A stretch of DNA of 64,000 nucleotides, from positions 310,001-374,000 of the forward strand of contig CAWDLR010000002.1 of the NCBI GenBank assembly GCA_963803125.1. Reading direction: 5' to 3'. Under the pieces are notes generated by a model that was not told the DNA's origin, did not search any database, and worked only from the letters and a program-made list of their open reading frames with translations. Position numbers and translations under genes: made by a program. This DNA is from G963675935 sp963803125 (GTDB taxonomy: Bacteria > Planctomycetota > Planctomycetia > Pirellulales > Thermoguttaceae). This document shows positions 43,301 through 50,700 of this stretch, piece by piece. Each line of letters starts with the position of its first letter. Within the stretch, counting starts at the first letter, position 1.

Positions 43301-45243
43301 CGACCAGCGCGGTGAGCGTCGGCGCCGGCGGCACTTTGTATCTCAACAATCCCAGTGGTTTTGTGGGCCCCGCCGGCCCGATCAGCGGCTCGGGGATGGT
43401 GCAGATCTATCAAGGGGCGCATAGCTGTAGCCTGGGCACGGGTGGCAAGACCCTGCTGACCGGCTTTGCCGGGACGGTGAGCATCGCCAGCGGCGCGGCT
43501 TGCCTGAGCAGCGTCAACGGTCTGGGCAGCGGAGCGGTGAACATCGGCAGCGGCGCCAGTTACGTCATGGCCACGTCGGCCAGCACCACCTTCACCGCAC
43601 CGATCACGCTCAACGGCCTGGGCGGCACGGCGGACGGGGTGGTGCGGCCGGCGCTTTACGGCGACGGCAGCGGCGGGGTCTACACCTTTAGCGGACCGAT
43701 CACGCTGGCGGCCACCAGCGACGTGGGCAACAGCATTAACAACGGCATGCTGACGCTCAGCGGGCAGATCAGCGGGCCCGGCGGACTGGTCGTCGAGAAC
43801 AGCACGCCGGCCTTGACCAACCTGGCCGGCTCGATCACCATCGCCGGCTCGACCAGCAACACTTACGGCGGCAACACCACGATCAACCGCGGCGTGGTCT
43901 ATCTGCAAAAGACGGGCGGGGCGGTCGCCATTCCCGGCAACCTGACGATCAACTCCGGCGGGACGGCCGGCGCTCCCTGGTGGAATACGTACTTGATCCT
44001 GAAGGCGAGCAACCAGATCGCCCCCACGGCGGTGATGAATTTCAGCGAGGTGTTCACCTGCCGCTCGTATTTTGAATTGCTGGGGAACGACCAGACGTTG
44101 GCCGGGCTGAGCGACAATGTGGGCCGCAGCGTCATCGAAAACTGCGAACAGGAGAGCGGCATCAACAGCAACTGCACGCTGACGATCGATAACAGCACGG
44201 ACTGCACGTACAGCGGTCACATCCGCAACGGCGACCTTGCCGCCAACGCCGCCAGCACCGGTCTTTTGGCGTTGGTGAAAAGCGGTCCCGGCAAACTGAC
44301 GCTCAGCGGCTCGTATTGCGGCGACTACAGCGGCGGTCTGACGGTCAACGCCGGCACGCTGGATTACAGCGGGGCCACGACGCTGCCGGGCACGCCGGTG
44401 GCCTATCCGACCGGTCCCACCGGTCCGACCTCGCCGGCCGCGATGACGCCCTGCCCGTACACGATCAACGGCGGGGTGCTGAACATTGGCGGGCTGTCGG
44501 CGTCGATCGGGGCGTTTCGCATCAACGGCGGCACCCTCAGCGGCAGCGGCACGCTCAACAGCAACGCGGCCTACGACGTTCGCGGCGGCCGGGTGGATGC
44601 CAGCCTGGCGGGCAGCGCTATCGGCCTGAGCAAGTCGAGCCCGGCGACGGCGGTGCTGGGCGGCCTGAATTCCTACGACGGGCGAACCACGGTTGCCGGC
44701 GGCACGCTGGAGTTGGGCGCCGCCGCGCAGAACTGCGTTTTGAGCTTAGGCGGCGCGGACATCCAATCCGGCTCGATCGTCTTCGACTACGTCGGCGGCG
44801 CCGATCCGGTGGCGACGATCACCAACCTGCTGAAGGCCAGTTGCGACGGCGGTCGTTGGGACGTGGGCCAGTTCGAGGACACGACCGCGGCGGTGACGGG
44901 TCTGACGCTGGGGATGGTGGACAACACCGCGACGCACCAGGTGACGGTGATGGCCACGTATCCGGGCGACTTCAATCTCGACGGCAAGGTGGACAGCCAG
45001 GATTTGGCGATCTTTTATGCGAACGCCTTCACGGGCACGACGTGGCAGCAGGGCGATGCCAACGGCGACGGGGTAGTCAACGGTCTGGATCGCGACTTGT
45101 GGTCTTCGCACCTCGGCCTGCCGCCGTTAGCCGCCGCGTCGCCCGCCGCCAATCTCACCGCCGTCCCCGAGCCGGCCACGCTGGCGTTGCTGGCGGTCGC
45201 CCTGTTGGGGTTGCTCGCCTACGCCCGCGGAAAACGAAGATAG
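40375..45243 (+). CDS. Papain-like protease fused to beta-strand repeats, dockerin and PEP-CTERM (copy 1)
   Basis: 1,622 residues from ATG 40375 (GGAG 10 bases upstream; signal IVALLAMGVSLSSPGALA). Residues 35-260 are a C1A papain-type peptidase: oxyanion Gln51 and Cys56 in QFGGTCWDF, His204 in GVDHAVSIVGY and Asn229 in WIIKNSWDTGWG. Residues about 270-1520 are autotransporter-associated beta-strand repeats (units such as LTLGGTNTYTGSTTISGGTLQV), giving a long beta-helix. Near 1531-1585 lies a dockerin-like EF-hand pair (DFNLDGKVDSQD, DANGDGVVNGLD). The tail AVPEPATLALLAVALLG...RGKRR is a PEP-CTERM sorting signal for exosortase. Predicted cell-surface or matrix protease; substrate unknown. 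Confidence 0.9.
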   Translation: MQGHVAFFRRISSIVALLAMGVSLSSPGALADSFCWQSVNGLNWNSTVKSQFGGTCWDFAAVGTFEAKYMLTRNDPSFIPDLSEEQLCWETNPDLGSTNGGSGVAAMAYCVSHGVVSETECPYVSSSPDVGVAPYWPLNDGWQSRAWISTTGSTPFVLSTTAGIKAALKSQGPLLTGILSTNDLYSSVADLIANYRGPTSGVDHAVSIVGYVDCGTATVPSGGYWIIKNSWDTGWGSSGYGYIPYGDVENHSSTQAYSAPVYYTGAMATVTWGGGTGTWSKGGGNWSGSDQYGNALPAYNWQNQETAATFNTVGGSMTINGTVIAHGITISSGATGYVFNGVNNGALTVTAGGITAHESVAFNLPVWIGAPQTWTIDSGKSLTVGDLHTIISNLTINAAGNFYTSGALDGGGVLNANGATPGSITLTGAGNFYISGSSTVPVSLVNNSSGGLYLSTPAGQTRTWTGSISGTGSGTLHKTDQGTLIVSGSASYSGPTSIDGGVLQFSMPSSFLILNGGVYQPNSSAAGTFSRGLAASGSNKFEWTGSGGGFSAGAGSLTVNVGGSSTAGTLTWGSTAGTNIIGTLDFGSSSSQNVTILRNPVNLNGADRTINVNDNPASAADYTVMQGAVFNSTGTAGLIKTGNGELCLTSSSNNYNGNTTISGGVLQENLPANSFLSLEGGVYETVSGGTFSRSLGSSGGSFRFTSNGGGFSTTTNPLTVNVGGNSATLAWGTSTGTQIVGTLRFGSTRWTNSVTFLNPIDLNGGVRTVDVADNPSSTADYAALAGAISDSLGGGLLMKTGAGTLYLQGSSSNSFSGSVTIQGTLVAAKTGGALALPGNVTLVETGYGAASVLQLNGDNELASSCFLTFNAPLGGSRLDLNGHTQTLSGLSGDANAVIEGLLNNTGLNSDSTLTVNNAADCTFLGTIRDSLQGSGTGKVNLVKSGAGSLTLGGTNTYTGSTTISGGTLQVTGSLGSTSAVSVGAGGTLYLNNPSGFVGPAGPISGSGMVQIYQGAHSCSLGTGGKTLLTGFAGTVSIASGAACLSSVNGLGSGAVNIGSGASYVMATSASTTFTAPITLNGLGGTADGVVRPALYGDGSGGVYTFSGPITLAATSDVGNSINNGMLTLSGQISGPGGLVVENSTPALTNLAGSITIAGSTSNTYGGNTTINRGVVYLQKTGGAVAIPGNLTINSGGTAGAPWWNTYLILKASNQIAPTAVMNFSEVFTCRSYFELLGNDQTLAGLSDNVGRSVIENCEQESGINSNCTLTIDNSTDCTYSGHIRNGDLAANAASTGLLALVKSGPGKLTLSGSYCGDYSGGLTVNAGTLDYSGATTLPGTPVAYPTGPTGPTSPAAMTPCPYTINGGVLNIGGLSASIGAFRINGGTLSGSGTLNSNAAYDVRGGRVDASLAGSAIGLSKSSPATAVLGGLNSYDGRTTVAGGTLELGAAAQNCVLSLGGADIQSGSIVFDYVGGADPVATITNLLKASCDGGRWDVGQFEDTTAAVTGLTLGMVDNTATHQVTVMATYPGDFNLDGKVDSQDLAIFYANAFTGTTWQQGDANGDGVVNGLDRDLWSSHLGLPPLAAASPAANLTAVPEPATLALLAVALLGLLAYARGKRR
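41219..45180 (+). repeat. Near-identical 3.96-kb block, copy 1
   Basis: Matches 48567-52528 at a constant offset of 7,348 bases. A handful of base changes lie in the first ~1.5 kb (for example D versus N in TVDVADN near 42682); beyond that, translations in every reading direction are identical as far as compared. Confidence 0.9.
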
Positions 45244-45478
45244 TCTCTGCCGAGGAGAAATCACCACTGAAAAGCGGCCGCCAAGCACAGTCGATTTTCG
45301 CTTCGATAGACGAGCGCCGATGAAGCGAAGGCGTTGCCGGCGTTGGCAGGCAAATGACTTCGGGGCTGCCCGCCTTGTCAAAAATAAGTCTTCCGATGGG
45401 GAAGATACTACGCCACGACTGTAGCGGGACGCTCCGATTTCTTGCCCTGGCCGGGCGCAGGAACACGTCGGTAATTCC

Positions 45479-46741
45479 TTACGCGCTATTGGCCTGGGGA
45501 GTTTGACGGCATCTTGGCGAAAACGGAGAGACTGGGCGATGGCGAATCCATTTCTGAAGTTGGTCGCCATCGGAGATTACGGCCGCTCGGATTTGCAGGA
45601 TCGCTTCGCCTGACGGGCCGTCATTCCAGAATTTTTCTGTCCCCTTCACTCGCTTACTGACCTGTTTGACAAGCGACTCGGCCAACGAACTTGTCACGGG
45701 CAATCCCGAGCGCCGGTAGCCAGGGTAGTCCATTCGGCTGCGGTTGTTGGTCAGGTAGCGGATGGTGGCATGAACGATCTTGCGGGGATCGGTTTCGGGA
45801 ATGTCCGACTCTTGCGGCAGCGGTCCGTGCTGCGATTGCCATCGCTGCAACTCTGCAATCACATCGTCCACCCGGCCTTGCCAACAAGCGTTCGCCCACA
45901 CCAAGTATTGCCGCCAACGCGGTTCGGCGTCGCCGTGAATCGCTTTGGCGGCGGTGTACACGTATTCCACCGCGTGAACGAAATCCACAATCGGAACGAA
46001 CTGCGAAAACCAACGTCGATGGATGCTCCAATTGTAGCCCAAGCCGTCACCGACGAACGCCCGTTTTTGCGCGGCGAAGAAACCTCGCTTGTCAGCTTCC
46101 GCCGCCATCATTGCGCCAAACTCATTGCTGCCAGCCAACGAACTGAGACACGTGCGAAACACCGTCGTCGGTTGCCACGGCGGCGATTGCTGAAGCGGCG
46201 CCGCCACGGTTTCACCGCCTGTCGCCGGCAATGGCTCCACATCCGTCCCCTCCGCAACAACCTCGTTTTTCAGACATTTCAGGCCGTTTACCAGCTTTTC
46301 CACATACGCTCGATTGCAAAAACAGTCGGGCAACTCCGCTTGCGGGTCTGCGGCGAACGAGCGGCTTTGCATCCGATGAAAGGCCGCGTTCTTCGTCTCG
46401 CGCCAGTGCGGCTGGTGAACGCCCCGCCCCCGATCGGGCTCGCGCGTCCGCATCCGCCCGCCATCGCCAAACACCGCCGCCAAATCCGGCGGCGCTTCCG
46501 CAACCGTCGGCTGCCGTGGCAAGGGTTGTTCGACATACCGACGCGTGCGAACGTCCCGATCCGCAGCCATCTCCGCGCCAACCTCGCAAATCAACTTGTT
46601 GATCTGGCGATCCGAAATCGTGATCTCGCCCACCACCTTCAACGCCACTTCCGCCACGTCGAAGGAACTGGTTACGCCGGCCAAGTGCAAGATGCGATGC
46701 AAAATGCTCGAACTGTATCCGTGGCCGTCAATCTTCAACAC
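45479..46741 (-). CDS. ISKra4-like transposase, main part (frame B)
   Basis: 420 residues from the first possible start, GTG 46741. Begins FPQRPVLKIDGHGYSSSILHRI when read back to the slippery site, continuing the zinc-ribbon N-terminus encoded in the other frame. Catalytic-domain features include FVGDGLGYNWSIHRRWF (Asp), PIVDFVHAVEYVYTAAKAIHG and SSLAESLVKQVSKRVKGTEKFW (Glu). Probably made as a fusion with the upstream frame through -1 frameshifting rather than alone. Confidence 0.82.
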   Translation of the reverse strand: MLKIDGHGYSSSILHRILHLAGVTSSFDVAEVALKVVGEITISDRQINKLICEVGAEMAADRDVRTRRYVEQPLPRQPTVAEAPPDLAAVFGDGGRMRTREPDRGRGVHQPHWRETKNAAFHRMQSRSFAADPQAELPDCFCNRAYVEKLVNGLKCLKNEVVAEGTDVEPLPATGGETVAAPLQQSPPWQPTTVFRTCLSSLAGSNEFGAMMAAEADKRGFFAAQKRAFVGDGLGYNWSIHRRWFSQFVPIVDFVHAVEYVYTAAKAIHGDAEPRWRQYLVWANACWQGRVDDVIAELQRWQSQHGPLPQESDIPETDPRKIVHATIRYLTNNRSRMDYPGYRRSGLPVTSSLAESLVKQVSKRVKGTEKFWNDGPSGEAILQIRAAVISDGDQLQKWIRHRPVSPFSPRCRQTPQANSA

Positions 46742-47102
46742 CGGCCGCTGCGGGAAAAAAATCCCTGCGGCACCTCGAACAGTGTCCTACGGGTTCATTG
46801 AGTGTGGCGTCGCCGCCACGGACCACCATCGAACGAGGCACGGTTTTCAGAGAACACATCTTCCCGCAAACCGGACACGACGCCTCTTGGCCGAACTGCT
46901 CACCTTGAGAACCGGTCATCGCCTCCACGGTTCCTTTAACCAATGCCCGAGAGGCCGCCATCGCCAACTCCTCCATGTCGGCCAGACTCACATCCATGCC
47001 AGGACCGTTGGGAAACGCCTCCTGCGCGATGATTTTTCCCCAGCCTGCCGCAATCTCCTGAATTTCCTTCAATCTCCGCTCCCGAGCCTCCTTGCTCGCC
47101 AT
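46728..47102 (-). CDS. ISKra4-like transposase, N-terminal part (frame A)
   Basis: 124 residues. Helical start (MASKEARERRLKEIQEIAAGWGKII) and a zinc-ribbon with two Cys pairs, SCPVCGKMC and HCSRCRRDFF, typical of the DNA-binding N-terminus of this transposase group. The frame stops 14 bases after the next frame opens; slippage on the T7 run gives the full protein of roughly 540 residues. Confidence 0.78.
   Translation of the reverse strand: MASKEARERRLKEIQEIAAGWGKIIAQEAFPNGPGMDVSLADMEELAMAASRALVKGTVEAMTGSQGEQFGQEASCPVCGKMCSLKTVPRSMVVRGGDATLNEPVGHCSRCRRDFFPAAAGVED
46755..46761 (-). promoter_or_regulatory. Candidate -1 ribosomal frameshift site
   Basis: On the minus strand GAT TTT TTT CCC contains the slippery heptamer T TTT TTT in the correct phase. 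A -1 step converts RRDFFPAAAGVED-stop into FFPQRPVLKIDGHGY, the sequence expected for an uninterrupted transposase. Confidence 0.6.
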
Positions 47103-47228
47103 GTCGTGGTTCTCCTTGTACTTATGATGACCTCATGCTCCAGAATCCCGCCCGCCAGCTTAAACGATCCCCCTCGGCACTGCAAACCCGTTCCTGCGCC
47201 CGCCCTGGCCAATGATCTGCCAAAGCTA

Positions 47229-47257
47229 TTGACAGAAATGTCGCAGATACATAAATT
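47229..47257 (+). promoter_or_regulatory. Candidate sigma-70 promoter of protease gene 2
   Basis: TTGACA (47229-47234), 17-base spacer, TAAATT (47252-47257), matching the position and neighbourhood of the promoter at 40079. No gene is seen in 47211-47737; the region is homologous to the leader of protease gene 1. Confidence 0.45.
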
Positions 47258-47737
47258 GGAGATTGAGGGCACCGGCTCTGTAATGTTGGGGGAGCGTCTT
47301 TCGACTGAATTGAGGCGGTGGCTGCGCAGGCATCCTTCATGCAGCATGCCGTCGATTACCTCCCGACCCACGGCTTCCCACGAGTCGTTCGGAACGATGT
47401 TTCGAGTCGGTCCATGCCGTCGTTTCGGAACACGCCGCGGTGAAACGGCTGCATTGTTGGGGCTGTCTTTTTCTCAGTTTAGCGAGGGATCCCGCGGGGG
47501 AGTTCGTGCGTGCGACTGGACGTTTTAGCGACTTGAACGGGCAACGGCGAGTACGAATTGGAGGGGAAGTCTTCACATCTCGGGGTGACGTACGGCACGT
47601 CCGAGACAATGGCGACCCCGTCGAAGCCGGCGCCGTCATCGTTTCATCGGTCATCGTTAGTGTTGTGCGACGATCCTGGCGAAAAGCCGCTGCTGTTTTC
47701 CTTCATCACCTGTTCTGTTCGGAATGGAGTAACAACG

Positions 47738-50700
47738 ATGCGAGGTTGCGTGACATTCATGTATCGAACTTCATTGACTGCTGCACTTTTGGCGATGGGG
47801 GTGAGCCTGTCGTCGCAGAGCGCGTTGGCAGACAGCTTCGACTGGCAGAGCGTCAATGGGCTGAACTGGGCGACGCCGGTCGAGAGCCAGTTTGGCGGGA
47901 CCTGCTGGGATTTCTCCGCTTGCGCCACGCTTGAGGCGAAGTACAAGCTCACCCGCAACGATGCCTCATTCAACGATGATGTGTCCGAACAGGAGGTCTG
48001 TTGGGAACAGTACATGGGCACCACGGGCGGCGGCTGGGGCACTGCCGTTTTGACATATTTCACAACCCACGGCGTCGTTTCCGCAACCGAATGCCCCTAC
48101 GTATCTTCAAGCCCCGATACCGGCGTTGCTCCCTATTGGCCGTTGAACACCGGCTGGCAGAACCGCGCCTGGAAGAGCACCTCGAACTGGAACAACTGTA
48201 CGAATATCACCGCCACGATGAAGACCTATCTGAAGGAGTACGGGCCGATGGAGGTTGGACTCCTGTTGACCAACGATCTGTACGCCTCGGTGGCGGACTT
48301 GGAGGCGAATTACCGCGGACCGGTGTCGGGCGAGGATCACGAGGTATCGCTGGTCGGCTACTGCGACGACTCGAAAGTTCCCAGCGGCGGATACTGGATC
48401 ATCAAGAATAGCTGGGATACGGGGTGGGGCGTAAACGGCTACGGATTCATTCCCTACGGCGACCTCGAAAACCACAACGACATCAGCGCCATCAACGGCG
48501 GCGTCTACTACACCGGCGCGATGGCCACGGTCACTTGGGGCGGGGGGACGGGCACTTGGGTCAGCGGCGGGGGGAATTGGTCGGGCAGCGACCAGTATGG
48601 CAACGCGCTTCCCGCCTACAACTGGCAAAACCAAGAGACCGCCGCCACCTTCAACACCGTTGGCGGCAGCATGACAATTAACGGAACCGTGATCGCCCAC
48701 GGGATTACGATCAGTTCCGGGGCGACCGGCTATGTCTTTAACGGCGTCAATAACGCCGCGCTGACGGTCACCGCCGGCGGCATCACCGCCCATGAGAGCG
48801 TGGCCTTCAACGTGCCGGTCTGGATCGGCGCCCCGCAGACCTGGACGATCGACAGCGGCAAGAGCCTCACGATCGGCGACCTGCACACGATCATCAGCAA
48901 TCTGACGATCAACGCCGCCGGCAACTTCTATACCAGCGGCGCGCTGGACGGCGGCGGGGTGCTCAATGCCAACGGGGCGGTGCCGGGGAGCATCACGCTT
49001 ACGGGCGCGGGAAACTTCTACATCAGCGGCAGCGGCACGGTTCCCGTCAGCCTGGTCAACAACTCCTCGGGCGGATTGTACTTGAGCACGCCGGCCGGGC
49101 AGACGCGAACCTGGACCGGCTCGATCAGCGGCACGGGCAGCGGCACACTGCACAAGACGGATCAGGGAACACTGATCGTCTCGGGCAGCGCCAGCTATAG
49201 CGGGCCGACCTCGATCGACGGCGGCGTGTTGCAGTTCAGTATGCCCAGCAGCTTCCTGATCCTCAACGGCGGCGTCTATCAGCCCAACAGCAGCGCCGCC
49301 GGCACCTTCAGCCGCGGCCTGGCCGCTTCGGGCTCGAACAAGTTCGAGTGGACCGGCAGCGGCGGCGGGTTTTCGGCGGGGGCCGGCTCGTTGACGGTCA
49401 ATGTCGGCGGCAGTTCCACCGCCGGCACGCTCACCTGGGGAAGCACCGCGGGCACGAACATCATCGGCACGCTCGATTTCGGTTCGAGCAGCTCGCAGAA
49501 CGTCACCATCCTCCGCAATCCGGTGAATCTCAACGGCGCGGACCGCACCATCAACGTCAACGACAACCCGGCCTCGGCCGCCGACTACACGGTGATGCAG
49601 GGGGCGGTGTTCAACAGCACGGGCACTGCCGGGCTGATCAAGACCGGAAATGGCGAGTTGTGCCTGACCTCCAGCAGCAACAACTACAACGGCAACACCA
49701 CCATCAGCGGCGGCGTCTTGCAGGAGAACTTGCCCGCCAATAGCTTCCTCAGTTTGGAAGGCGGCGTGTACGAGACGGTCTCGGGCGGGACGTTCAGCCG
49801 CAGTCTCGGCAGTAGCGGCGGCAGCTTCCGCTTCACCAGCAACGGCGGCGGTTTCTCCACCACCACCAATCCGCTGACGGTCAACGTCGGCGGCAACAGT
49901 GCGACGCTCGCCTGGGGGACCAGCACGGGCACGCAGATCGTCGGTACGCTCCGCTTCGGCTCGACCCGCTGGACCAATTCCGTGACCTTCCTCAATCCGA
50001 TCGATCTTAACGGCGGTGTGCGGACCGTCAACGTGGCCGACAATCCCAGTTCGACCGCGGACTATGCGGCGCTGGCGGGAGCGATCAGCGACTCGCTGGG
50101 CGGCGGTCTGCTGATGAAGACGGGCGCGGGCACGCTCTATTTGCAGGGCTCGTCGTCCAACAGCTTTAGCGGCTCGGTTACGATCCAGGGGACGTTGGTG
50201 GCGGCGAAGACCGGCGGGGCCTTGGCGCTGCCCGGCAACGTGACGCTGGTGGAGACGGGCTACGGCGCCGCTTCGGTCCTGCAACTCAACGGCGACAACG
50301 AGCTTGCCTCGTCGTGCTTCTTGACGTTCAACGCGCCGCTGGGCGGCTCGCGTCTGGACTTGAACGGCCATACGCAGACGCTCTCCGGCTTAAGCGGCGA
50401 CGCCAACGCGGTGATCGAAGGACTGTTGAACAACACCGGGCTGAACAGTGACAGCACGCTGACGGTCAACAACGCCGCCGATTGCACGTTCCTGGGCACG
50501 ATCCGCGACAGCTTGCAGGGGAGCGGCACCGGCAAGGTGAATCTGGTCAAGAGCGGCGCGGGCAGCTTGACCCTTGGCGGCACGAATACCTACACCGGCT
50601 CGACGACCATTAGCGGCGGCACGCTGCAAGTGACCGGCTCGCTCGGTTCGACCAGCGCGGTGAGCGTCGGCGCCGGCGGCACTTTGTATCTCAACAATCC

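Larger units (their letters stand above)
45453..47201. mobile_element. ISKra4-like insertion sequence, complete
   Basis: 1,749-bp element lying between the two giant protease genes. Terminal repeats GGGCGCAGGAAC at 45453-45464 and the exact complement at 47190-47201. A perfect 9-bp target duplication GCCCTGGCC flanks it (45444-45452 and 47202-47210). The right end is only 27 bases from the -35 box of protease gene 2. 45244-45443 holds nothing recognisable. Confidence 0.87.
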
